In this document: positions 25,625 through 33,534 of the stretch, in pieces | How the letters are laid out: every line of letters starts with the position of its first letter | Position numbering within the stretch: the first letter of the stretch is position 1 | Source of the DNA: Betaproteobacteria bacterium | GTDB taxonomy: Bacteria; Pseudomonadota; Gammaproteobacteria; Burkholderiales; Burkholderiaceae_C | Direction: 5' to 3' | Assembly (NCBI GenBank): GCA_009921265.1 | Contig: RFYV01000027.1 | Span: 1 to 39,345 of the forward strand | Length of the DNA stretch: 39,345 bases | Notes under the pieces: generated by a model | The model's database searches: none | What the model was told of the DNA's origin: nothing | What the model saw: only the letters and a program-made list of their open reading frames with translations | Made by a program: the position numbers and the translations under genes

Positions 25625-26611
25625 ATGCGGCAATCAATCATAAAAATGGTGACTTTGACCATTGGATCATTTGGTTTGTTGCTTTTGCTTATAGCGCCTC
25701 ACTTGTGTCATGCCCAAGCGGATTTTCCGAATAAAGTAGTCAAGGTCATATCTCCCTTTCCGGCGGCGGCTTTCACTGACGGCATTGCCCGTGTCTATCT
25801 CAAAGAATTGCAAGATCGCTTAGGTCAGCCATTCATATTGGATTACAAACCCGGTGCAAGTACGAACATTGGAGCCTCATTTGTTTCTAGCGCTCCACCT
25901 GACGGGTATACCTTGTTTATCTCAACATTGGCTTCGCACGCACTCAACAAATGGTCGTATAAGAACCTTAATTACGATATTGAAAAAATGACCAATGTTG
26001 GTATGATGGGTGTGAATGCGTTCTATGTGGTTGTAAAAGCTGATTCACCGTATAAAAATTTACAAGATCTCATTCGAGCAGCGAAGGAAGGCCCCACAGG
26101 CTTAACATTTGGAAGTCATGGCAACGGGGGCGCTAATCACTTAATTACAGAGTTGTTTCGTGAACAAACGGGTATTAGCAAACTCTTGCATGTGCCATAT
26201 AAAGGTGGTGAGTCGCATATTGATTTGATGTCGGGGCGCATTGATTTTATGATTGATGGTGCGGCTATTAATCATGTTAATTCTGGAAAACTACGAGCAC
26301 TGGCAACTGCATACCCCAAGCGCTGGCCCACGCAACCTCAAATTCCAACAACGACTGAGTTGGGTTATCCAGATGTGACCATCGCAACATTTTTTGGTCT
26401 TTCTGCGCCACCGAATACACCTGTTGCTATTCTTGAAAAATTAAATAAAACCATGCGTGAAATTGCAAAAGATCCAGAAGTGGAAAAAAAATTACTTGCA
26501 ATCAGTGTGATGCCCATCCCCATGACGCGACAAGAAACCGATACATTCATTAAGCAACAGTCAGATAAGTGGCGACCTGTTTTAAAGACTCTTAATATTG
26601 CCTTTGAATGA
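25625..26611 (+). CDS. Bug/TctC-family periplasmic solute-binding receptor (RWPT group, copy 1)
   Basis: A 328-residue receptor with a signal peptide (MRQSIIKMVTLTIGSFGLLL, cleavage near CHAQ). The ligand loop reads SPFPAAAFTDGIARVYLKEL: the usual two glycines are replaced by alanines while Asp is kept. Other hallmarks are DYKPGASTNIGASFV, DGYTLFIST, LHVPYKGGESHIDLMSGRID and KRWPTQPQIPT. The Arg-Trp-Pro-Thr signature is shared with four other receptors in this half of the window and not with those at 4155 or 12146. It overlaps the next receptor by four bases, so both are co-translated. No transport membrane subunit is nearby. Confidence 0.93.
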   Translation: MRQSIIKMVTLTIGSFGLLLLLIAPHLCHAQADFPNKVVKVISPFPAAAFTDGIARVYLKELQDRLGQPFILDYKPGASTNIGASFVSSAPPDGYTLFISTLASHALNKWSYKNLNYDIEKMTNVGMMGVNAFYVVVKADSPYKNLQDLIRAAKEGPTGLTFGSHGNGGANHLITELFREQTGISKLLHVPYKGGESHIDLMSGRIDFMIDGAAINHVNSGKLRALATAYPKRWPTQPQIPTTTELGYPDVTIATFFGLSAPPNTPVAILEKLNKTMREIAKDPEVEKKLLAISVMPIPMTRQETDTFIKQQSDKWRPVLKTLNIAFE

Positions 26612-27579
26612 TGAGTTATCTATTTCGAATTGCGTTAGTGTTTGGGCTGGTATTGTTTGTCAACGGATCAGTGCATGCACAGTCTAATTATCCGAATCGC
26701 CCAGTCAAAGTGGTGGTCCCATTTCCAACAGGTGGATTGGCTGATAGCCTGACGCGTTTGTATACCAAGGAGTTAACAGAAAAGTTTGGACAGCCCTTTG
26801 TGCTGGATTACAAACCTGGTGCTGCAACCAATATTGGTGCTAGTTATGTTGCTCAATCCCCGGCAGATGGCTATACACTTTTACTCACTACCATCGCAAC
26901 CAACGGTTTAAATAAATGGGCTGGACGTCCGCTGGATTTTGATCCATACGGTTTTGCAGAAATTGGTTTGCTTGGCGTCAATACGCTGTATGTGATGGTG
27001 CCCATGCAATCGCCCTACAAATCAATCGCCGATTTGGTGAGGGCTGCAAAGGAAAACAGTGCGGGTTTGTCGTATGGCTCTTTTGGCAGCGGTGGTCCTA
27101 ATCATTTGATCGCTGAAGTATTTCGTCGAAGTGCTGGGATCAGCAAACTGCTGCATGTGCCTTACAAAGGAACCAATGAAGCCGTCATCGATTTGATTGC
27201 AGGTCGTATTGATTTCATGATTGACGGATCAACCATTAATTTAGTTGCTTCTGAAAAGTTAAGAGCACTTGCAGTTGTGTTTACGTCACGCTGGCCAACT
27301 CAGCCCAATGTGCCGACCATGATTGAATTGGGTTATCCAGATGTAACTATGTCAACTTATTTTGGATTAGCAGCGCCTGCAAATACGCCTCCAGTTATTT
27401 TGGAAAAACTCAATGATGCTTTAAAAATCATCGCCAATTCACCAGAAGTGGAGAAGCGTTTATCGGCTCTCAATGTCATGCCTTTGAAGGCGGGTCGTGC
27501 AGAAGCGATGCAATTCATGCGTCGTCAATCGGATAAATGGGGGCCCGTGTTGAAGTCCTTGGATATACCCATTCAATAA
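26608..27579 (+). CDS. Bug/TctC-family periplasmic solute-binding receptor (RWPT group, copy 2)
   Basis: A 323-residue tandem paralogue of the preceding gene, with stretches of recognisable DNA similarity, for example around GGTTATCCAGATGT in both. The signal peptide is MMSYLFRIALVFGLVLFVNG, cleaving near VHAQ. The ligand loop VPFPTGGLADSLTRLY keeps the normal GG and Asp. DYKPGAATNIGASYV, HVPYKGTNEAVIDLIAGRID and SRWPTQPNVPT follow. ATG overlaps the upstream stop in ATGA. Tandem duplication followed by divergence in the ligand loops suggests that the two bind different or overlapping ligands. Confidence 0.93.
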   Translation: MMSYLFRIALVFGLVLFVNGSVHAQSNYPNRPVKVVVPFPTGGLADSLTRLYTKELTEKFGQPFVLDYKPGAATNIGASYVAQSPADGYTLLLTTIATNGLNKWAGRPLDFDPYGFAEIGLLGVNTLYVMVPMQSPYKSIADLVRAAKENSAGLSYGSFGSGGPNHLIAEVFRRSAGISKLLHVPYKGTNEAVIDLIAGRIDFMIDGSTINLVASEKLRALAVVFTSRWPTQPNVPTMIELGYPDVTMSTYFGLAAPANTPPVILEKLNDALKIIANSPEVEKRLSALNVMPLKAGRAEAMQFMRRQSDKWGPVLKSLDIPIQ

Positions 27580-27613
27580 TTTTCTATATATAAATGTTTT
27601 TTGAAAGACTGAA

Positions 27614-28549
27614 ATGAGTGCGCTTATGAGTGAAATAAAAAATGTTGAAGCAGGCTATGTTTCTGAGCAAGTATATTTTTACAGCGATGGATTGCGTTTG
27701 TCAGGACTTTTTACTAAGGCGCGCGGACCATCTGCAGGATTTAAAAATCCAACCATCGTTTGCCTTCATGGCTATACAGGTAGAAAAGAAATTTATATGC
27801 CTGGCTATATTAGAGAATTAACTTTGGCAGGTTTTAATACCCTGGATTTTTATCACCGAGGTTTTGGAGATAGCGGGGGAATTAAGTTAAAAAACAAACC
27901 ATGGGATCAAGTCGAAGACATCAACAGTGCTGTGATCTATCTCACCCAGAGAGCGGATGTGGACTCAGATCGGATTGGTTTGTATGGCACGAGCTTTGGT
28001 GGCACAACAGGCATGATGGCGGCAGCTCATATTCAACAAATTAAATGTGCTGCCTCGGTGGGTTCATCTTCCAATTGTAAGCGCAGTGCACATGACAAAA
28101 GAACTTATTCAGATCGACTCGATTGGGAGGAATTGTTAAAAGAGGACAGAATTCGGCGAGTAATGACGGGTACGTCAAAGTTGGTTCCCTATAACGATTT
28201 GATTCCATCGGGTAGAGCAGAACTCGATTCCATCGATACGATGTATAAGGTGGCTGAAAAATATCCTGAAGGTTACCCCATAGAAAATTACGATCACTAT
28301 TACAAATTTTCACCAGAAGAATACGTTCATCTCATTTCCCCAAGACCTGTTTTATTTGTTCATATGGCGAGAGATACGATCGTATCGGTTAATGAAGCTT
28401 TGAATTTTTATAAGCATGCTTTGGAGCCAAAAAAATTAACTATCGTTCCAGATGCCAATCATGTGGACGTGTATGAGCCACGAAATCCTAAAGTTTTTAA
28501 AGTTGTTGTTGGGCACTTGATTGAATTTTTTAATCTTCATTTGAGGTAA
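27614..28549 (+). CDS. Alpha/beta hydrolase (copy A)
   Basis: A 311-residue cytosolic alpha/beta hydrolase. The oxyanion region is IVCLHGYTGRKE (48-59), the nucleophile elbow is GLYGTSFGG with Ser127, and the acid and base are likely Asp254 (HMARDTIV) and His283 (PDANHVDVYE). The fold resembles the S15/X-Pro dipeptidyl-peptidase and dienelactone hydrolase-like branches. It is about two-thirds identical by eye to the hydrolase at 32399-33316, so the two are recent paralogues. It lies between receptor genes in the same direction. The reaction may be ester, lactone or C-C bond hydrolysis. Confidence 0.9.
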   Translation: MSALMSEIKNVEAGYVSEQVYFYSDGLRLSGLFTKARGPSAGFKNPTIVCLHGYTGRKEIYMPGYIRELTLAGFNTLDFYHRGFGDSGGIKLKNKPWDQVEDINSAVIYLTQRADVDSDRIGLYGTSFGGTTGMMAAAHIQQIKCAASVGSSSNCKRSAHDKRTYSDRLDWEELLKEDRIRRVMTGTSKLVPYNDLIPSGRAELDSIDTMYKVAEKYPEGYPIENYDHYYKFSPEEYVHLISPRPVLFVHMARDTIVSVNEALNFYKHALEPKKLTIVPDANHVDVYEPRNPKVFKVVVGHLIEFFNLHLR

Positions 28550-28555
28550 TAAACA

Positions 28556-29518
28556 ATGGTTAAAGTCGCATTTATTTTTAAAGCTGCATTCCTCCTATTT
28601 CTTTTCCCATTGGCATTGAAGGCTCAAACCGATTATCCCAATAAGCCAATTAAATTTGTAATCCCATTTGCTGCGGGGACTGATCAGATGACGCGACCTT
28701 TGTTGCAGAGTCTCTCGGAAAAATTAGGGCAGCCTATCGTTATTGATTATCAGCCTGGTGCTGCAACGAGTATCGGTGCAAGCTATGTCTATCGATCTAA
28801 TCCGGATGGATACACATTGTTTTTGGGAACCATGGCTTCGCATGTTTTAAATAAATTAATTTATAAAAAATTAAATTACGAGCCTGATGCCTTGTCAGTA
28901 GTTGGAATGATCGGCGTTATACCTTCTTATCTTCTTGTACGTGCTGATTCGCCATTAAGGAGTGTTGAAGATTTAATTCATGCAGCTAAAAATTCATCCG
29001 GTGGTTTGAGTTATGGCACGCATGCAATTGGCGGCCCAAATCATTTGGTTGGCGAGATATTTCGAATCAAAGCAGGTGTCAAAGAATTTGTACACGTGCC
29101 ATATAAGGGCTTGCGAGAATCAAGTACTGATTTGCTAACGGGTCGAATTGACTTTATGTGGGATGCGGGTGCAATCACGTTGGCTCAGCAAGGAAAATTA
29201 AGAGCTTTAGCGGTTGCCTATCCTGAACGCTGGCCCACATTGCCCAATGTGCCAACCATGGCAGAGGCGGGTTATCCAGATGTCACTATCTCTGGTTTTT
29301 ATATGATTGCAGCCGCTCCAGCTACACCCAATGCCATTTTAGATAAGTTGAACGATACGCTGCGAAGTGTATTGAATGAGAGCGATATGAAAAAAAGGAT
29401 ACTTGACCTGAATATCCTACCTAGAGCGATGAGTCGTTCAGAAACAACCTCTTTCATGAAAGTTCAATCTGAAAAATGGACGCCAATCATGAAATCACTC
29501 ACCATTAACCTTGATTAG
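28556..29518 (+). CDS. Bug/TctC-family periplasmic solute-binding receptor (RWPT group, copy 3)
   Basis: A 320-residue receptor with a signal peptide (MVKVAFIFKAAFLLFLFPLA, cleavage near LKAQ). The ligand loop reads VIPFAAGTDQMTRPLL, two residues shorter than in its neighbours, so the segment between the first strand and the Asp is truncated. DYQPGAATSIGASYV, HVPYKGLRESSTDLLTG and ERWPTLPNVPT place it in the RWPT group. DFMWDAG replaces the more common DFMIDG. The changed ligand loop suggests altered specificity. It starts 6 bases after the hydrolase and ends 3 bases before the SDR, indicating one transcript. Confidence 0.92.
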   Translation: MVKVAFIFKAAFLLFLFPLALKAQTDYPNKPIKFVIPFAAGTDQMTRPLLQSLSEKLGQPIVIDYQPGAATSIGASYVYRSNPDGYTLFLGTMASHVLNKLIYKKLNYEPDALSVVGMIGVIPSYLLVRADSPLRSVEDLIHAAKNSSGGLSYGTHAIGGPNHLVGEIFRIKAGVKEFVHVPYKGLRESSTDLLTGRIDFMWDAGAITLAQQGKLRALAVAYPERWPTLPNVPTMAEAGYPDVTISGFYMIAAAPATPNAILDKLNDTLRSVLNESDMKKRILDLNILPRAMSRSETTSFMKVQSEKWTPIMKSLTINLD

Positions 29519-29521
29519 TCG

Positions 29522-30409
29522 ATGAAAAATTTAAAAGGCAAAGTAGCCGTCGTTACAGGTTCTGCTGCAGGTATTGGACTCGCAATGGCAGAAAGATTTG
29601 CCAAAGAGGGTATGAAGGTTGTATTGTCGGATGTCAATGCTTCTATGCTTGATACACAGGTTAAACGATTGCGCTTGAACGGTTTTGACGTTTGTGGCTT
29701 CGTCACCGATGTCAGCTCGGCGCATTCTGTTGCTCAGTTGGCCGAACATGTGATTAGTCAATACGGCAAGGTTCATTTGCTTTGCAACAATGCAGGTATT
29801 GGAGGGGGTGCTGCTGACGATAAAGCCATGTGGCAAGTCAGTCTTGAAGATTGGAAATGGGTCATGGATATCAATATCTGGGGCGTTATTCATGGCATAC
29901 GTAGCTTTGTCCCTTTGCTATCTCATGGAGAGGGCGCTCATATCATCAATACTGCTTCCAAGGCGGGATTGATGAGCAGTACCAGTCTTTATAGTACAAG
30001 TAAGCATACAGTGATTGCAATCAGTGAAGCGTTACAGGTTCAATTAAAAGTTGCAGGCTTATCAATCGATGTTTCGGTTTTGTGTCCTGGTGCTGTCAAT
30101 ACGCAGTTGCAGAAAAATTCAGAAAAAATTCGACCTGTTTCACAGCCACAACTCAACGCAACGACAACCGATTATCAATTCATTGAAAAATATCGCACAG
30201 CGGTGCGTGGAAAAATGGCGGCGGGTAAATCACCGGATGAAATTGCTGAGATGTTGATGCAAGGTTTAGCTAATGGAGACTTTTATATTTTGCCCAGTGT
30301 CCTTGAAGATTTATCTATTGACGCTCGATATCAAAATATTCATGAGCGACAAGTGGTTGATTTTCAAAAAACTTACCCTCAGTTTTTTTCTGTTCCAACA
30401 CCCGCTTGA
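29522..30409 (+). CDS. Short-chain dehydrogenase/reductase
   Basis: A 295-residue classical SDR, somewhat longer than the usual 250. The cofactor motif is VVTGSAAGIGLAMAERF (11-27), NNAG occurs at about 89-92, and the catalytic Ser and Tyr-x3-Lys are in INTASKAGLMSSTSLYSTSK. The C-terminal 60 residues, after the VLCPGAVNTQL block, hold an extended substrate lid. It would oxidise or reduce a hydroxyl/keto group with NAD(P)(H). Three bases separate it from the upstream receptor and its stop overlaps the next receptor frame, so receptor and enzyme are coupled. Confidence 0.9.
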   Translation: MKNLKGKVAVVTGSAAGIGLAMAERFAKEGMKVVLSDVNASMLDTQVKRLRLNGFDVCGFVTDVSSAHSVAQLAEHVISQYGKVHLLCNNAGIGGGAADDKAMWQVSLEDWKWVMDINIWGVIHGIRSFVPLLSHGEGAHIINTASKAGLMSSTSLYSTSKHTVIAISEALQVQLKVAGLSIDVSVLCPGAVNTQLQKNSEKIRPVSQPQLNATTTDYQFIEKYRTAVRGKMAAGKSPDEIAEMLMQGLANGDFYILPSVLEDLSIDARYQNIHERQVVDFQKTYPQFFSVPTPA

Positions 30410-30411
30410 CT

Positions 30412-31395
30412 ATGAAAAATAACTCACACTTTAAAAAGTGTATATCGATTACATGTCAATTTTTAGTATTGCTTTCTTTGAGTTTTTCAAGCTTTTCGCA
30501 ATCCGATTATCCCAATCGTGCGATTAAGGTGGTTGTTCCATTTGCGCCAGGAAGTGTCCCTGAAAGTGTTTTGAGAATATTTACGCAAGAGATGACAGCA
30601 CGTTTCGGGCACCCCATTGTGATTGAGCATAAACCAGGGGCAAGTACCAATATAGCCGCGGCTTATGTTGCGAATGCTCCAGCGGACGGCTATACATTGC
30701 TCTTAACTAATTTGGCCTCAAACATATTAAATAAATCAACTTATAAAAAATTAGCCTACGAACCGGATGCTTTCATGCAAATTGGATTAATGGCTGTTAC
30801 AGGGTTTTATGTGGTGGTTAGAGCAGACTCACCTTACCAGAGTATGAATGATTTAATTCAAGCAGCCCAAAATAGTCCCGTGAGTTTTAAGTATGGATCG
30901 CTGGGTAGCGGTGGTGCCAGTCACTTGGTCACCGAATTATTTCGATCAAAAACAGGCATCAAGGAGCTTTTGCATGTTCCCTACAAAAGTGGCGCTGCAT
31001 TGGATTTAATTGCAGGTCGATTGGACTTTATGATTGATGCGTCTGTGATTAATCAGGTTAAGTCAGGACAGCTTAAAGCGCTTGCTGTTGCATCTAGCAA
31101 GAGATGGCCAACCTTACCTGATTTACCAACGACAACTGAGTTGGGTTACCCCGATGTCACGATGTCGGCCATTATTGGTTTATCTGCTCCAGCAAAAACA
31201 CCCGCAGGTATTTTAGATAAATTAAATCAAACCATGATTGATGTCGGCAAAAATCCTGAAAACATCAAACGAATTCTTGCAATGCATGCAATGCCAGTAT
31301 CCATGACGCGTGCAGAAACACAAGACTACATCAAGCAACAATCAGAAAAATGGAAGCCTGTTATTCAATCACTTCAAATTTCATTTGAAGATTAA
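30412..31395 (+). CDS. Bug/TctC-family periplasmic solute-binding receptor (RWPT group, copy 4)
   Basis: A receptor of 327 residues from the ATG at 30412; a TTG at 30406 overlapping the SDR stop is an alternative start. The signal peptide is CISITCQFLVLLSLSFSSFS with cleavage near FSQ. The ligand loop VPFAPGSVPESVLRIF has Glu where other members have Asp and lacks the second Gly. The second ligand segment HVPYKSGAALDLIAG is two residues shorter than in its paralogues and lacks the Gly after Lys. KRWPTLPDLPT gives the group signature. Both changes sit in ligand-contact regions and imply a different ligand. It ends the plus-strand run. Confidence 0.92.
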   Translation: MKNNSHFKKCISITCQFLVLLSLSFSSFSQSDYPNRAIKVVVPFAPGSVPESVLRIFTQEMTARFGHPIVIEHKPGASTNIAAAYVANAPADGYTLLLTNLASNILNKSTYKKLAYEPDAFMQIGLMAVTGFYVVVRADSPYQSMNDLIQAAQNSPVSFKYGSLGSGGASHLVTELFRSKTGIKELLHVPYKSGAALDLIAGRLDFMIDASVINQVKSGQLKALAVASSKRWPTLPDLPTTTELGYPDVTMSAIIGLSAPAKTPAGILDKLNQTMIDVGKNPENIKRILAMHAMPVSMTRAETQDYIKQQSEKWKPVIQSLQISFED

Positions 31396-31399
31396 ATAT

Positions 31400-32377
31400 T
31401 TAACAGTTGCTGATATCGAGCGAAATGTTATCGCCAACAGGTTGGCTTCCAGTAGGTGTGCGCAAATGTCCTGTCATGACATAAAGTCGACCGTTGATAC
31501 AACCGCCTGATCCGCCTAATCGCGCTTGCGGTAATTCTGCAACAACTGTCCATTTGTCAATCTGGGCATCATATTTTTCAATCATTTTTATTGCGTCGCC
31601 GCCGGATACATAAATTGCACCATTGTGTATGCAAGAAAGCATACCACCGTGAGCTGCTAACATTTTTGATTTGGGCCACCATGTATCGTCAGTGGGATCG
31701 TATTCTTCTACTAAATCAATTTTATTGGTGAATGTGAATGCATTGCTTGAACCAACACGACCACCCATTGCATAGAGTTTGCCGTTGAGAGCTTCAAGTA
31801 CATGATGATTTCTAGCTGTCAACATCGGTGCGCAAGTTGTGTAGCTGTTGGTGATTGGGTTGTACGCCAGTAATTCATTTGTGCTGGTGTGCGGTGCTAG
31901 GGGTTTTGCTTCAGATTCATTTTTCCTACGACATGCATAAGAACCACCGGCGATATAAATTTCCCCATTTAATGTGGTTGCTGAAGCGGCGCCTCTTGCA
32001 AAGGGAAGTGGTGCTATTTCAGTCCAAGAATCTTTCGTTGGAGAGTACTTCATTGCATTTGCAACGGGTAACCAGTCGTCAGGGCCCGTATTGGGTGTTC
32101 TGTACCCGCCGAAACAATACAAGTCTCCGTTGTATTCTGTAACAGCCATGTGATGCATCACATCGGGCACATTGACTTTGCGAGTCCACTGGTCAGTGGC
32201 GGGGTTGAATTCATACACCATGCGATTGGGAATCCAACCCGATTTTGCACCCCACGCATTACTAATTCCGCCAATTAAATAAATTTTATTGTTGCATTCG
32301 ACGCCTTCTAACTCCCATGTAGGCTCAGGAAATGGCGTGTGAGTTTTCCAGTCATATGATGTTGCTGTTGTGTTCAT
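31400..32377 (-). CDS. Kelch-repeat beta-propeller protein
   Basis: A 325-residue protein made almost wholly of six kelch repeats, with the N-G-x-[IL]-Y-x3-G-G core visible at about residues 29, 83, 137, 198, 252 and 295 (the last has TG instead of GG). Each repeat ends with a Trp- or Tyr-bearing strand such as DQWTRKVNVP or DSWTEIAPLP. This fits a single six-bladed propeller. There is no signal peptide or lipobox, so it is predicted cytosolic, unlike many bacterial kelch proteins. Function is unknown: a mutarotase/isomerase-type enzyme or a protein scaffold are options. It is 21 bases downstream of alpha/beta hydrolase copy B on the same strand. Confidence 0.88.
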   Translation of the reverse strand: MNTTATSYDWKTHTPFPEPTWELEGVECNNKIYLIGGISNAWGAKSGWIPNRMVYEFNPATDQWTRKVNVPDVMHHMAVTEYNGDLYCFGGYRTPNTGPDDWLPVANAMKYSPTKDSWTEIAPLPFARGAASATTLNGEIYIAGGSYACRRKNESEAKPLAPHTSTNELLAYNPITNSYTTCAPMLTARNHHVLEALNGKLYAMGGRVGSSNAFTFTNKIDLVEEYDPTDDTWWPKSKMLAAHGGMLSCIHNGAIYVSGGDAIKMIEKYDAQIDKWTVVAELPQARLGGSGGCINGRLYVMTGHLRTPTGSQPVGDNISLDISNC

Positions 32378-32398
32378 TTGTAAACTTTGAGATAGTGG

Positions 32399-33316
32399 TT
32401 AGGTGGCGTTGCGAAGATTTTCATTGAAAAAATCAATGATGTGATTCGCTGTTATTTTGAAAACTTCAGGGTTTCTTGGCTCGTAAACATCGACATGGTT
32501 GGCATTGGGAACAATGATGAGTTTTTTAGGCTCTTTTGCGTTGGCATAAAAGTGCTTTGCTTCAGTTACTGCAACCATGGTGTCTTTTTCCATATGTAAA
32601 AAAAGAACAGGTCTTGGTGATATTCGATCTACATATTGTTCTGGAGAAAACTTAACGGTGTGATCAAAGTTCTCTATGGGGTATCCTTCGGGATATTTTT
32701 CTTGAACCTTGTACATGGTTGAAATCGAGTCGCGTTCAGCTCGACCTGAAGGCGCAAGATCTCCGTAGGGAATGCGTCGCGATTGTCCAGTCATGACGCG
32801 CTCGATTCGGTCCACCTTCATTAGCTCTTCCCAATCGAGCCTATCGGAGTAGGTTCTACGGTCATAAGAACTTCTTAAGCAATCCGCTGATGAGCCTACA
32901 GAAACTGCACAACGAATTGTTTCATCAAATGCTGTCGCCATCATGCCGGTGGTGCCGCCAAAACTAGTTCCATAAAGACCAATGCGTTGAGGGTCTACAT
33001 CAGCTCTTTGTGTAAGGTAAATCACTGCGCTATGAATGTCAGTGACTTGATCCCATGGCTTACAACGCAATTTAACGCCTTCGCTGTCACCAAATCCGCG
33101 ATGGAAAAACTCCAAAGCGTTATAGCCTGCTGCTGAGAGCTCGCGTATATAGCCAGGCATATAAACTTCTTTGCGACCCGTATATCCATGAATGCAAACA
33201 ACTGTTGGGTTGCGGCTGCCTGGTTTGGGACCTACGGCTGGGGTAAAGTGGCCTGCAATTTTGAGACCGTCGGCATAAAAATGAACGGCTTCTTTTATGG
33301 TGGAATTTGTACTCAT
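32399..33316 (-). CDS. Alpha/beta hydrolase (copy B)
   Basis: A 305-residue paralogue of the hydrolase at 27614-28549. The elbow GLYGTSFGGTTGMMA, the oxyanion segment CIHGYTGRKEVYMPGY, the acid region HMEKDTMVAV and the base PNANHVDVYEPRNPEVFK are all kept. The start at 33316 gives MSTNSTIKEAVHFY and has GGATCC about 8 bases upstream; an upstream ATG would add ten residues unlike copy A. It forms a minus-strand pair with the kelch gene and diverges from the CoA-transferase operon over 218 bases. No signal peptide is present, so it acts in the cytosol. Confidence 0.9.
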   Translation of the reverse strand: MSTNSTIKEAVHFYADGLKIAGHFTPAVGPKPGSRNPTVVCIHGYTGRKEVYMPGYIRELSAAGYNALEFFHRGFGDSEGVKLRCKPWDQVTDIHSAVIYLTQRADVDPQRIGLYGTSFGGTTGMMATAFDETIRCAVSVGSSADCLRSSYDRRTYSDRLDWEELMKVDRIERVMTGQSRRIPYGDLAPSGRAERDSISTMYKVQEKYPEGYPIENFDHTVKFSPEQYVDRISPRPVLFLHMEKDTMVAVTEAKHFYANAKEPKKLIIVPNANHVDVYEPRNPEVFKITANHIIDFFNENLRNAT

Positions 33317-33534
33317 GGTCAGGATCCAAGGTGTTGGTAAAACCAATAGATCCTAATCAAGTCACAGCACGAGTACCAATTATTTGAAATAATTTTAAGG
33401 ATTAAAAATTTTGATGTGTGAATGAAGAGAATGCGCTATATCAAGTTCCCTAATGTTGATCATTAGTGATGATAATTGGCTAATGAGAGAGCTTTTTTTT
33501 AGGATAGGCACTTTTATCCAAATCCATAACTGAT
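33317..33534. promoter_or_regulatory. Divergent promoter region with repeated CTAATG half-sites
   Basis: The gap between hydrolase copy B (minus) and the CoA-transferase (plus) contains CTAATG (33450-33455), a 5-base spacer, then CATTAG (33461-33466), a perfect 6-base inverted repeat, plus a third direct half-site CTAATG at 33480-33485. Such an array suits a dimeric regulator controlling both divergent units. The start codon of the plus gene is a GTG at 33535 that overlaps an out-of-frame ATG-TGA. No other feature is evident. Confidence 0.38.

Noticed and set aside
28556-28720. Possible indel error in receptor copy 3 causing the shortened ligand loop
   Set aside because: The frame is intact before and after the loop and the loss is exactly two codons, so a real deletion is more likely than a sequencing error.
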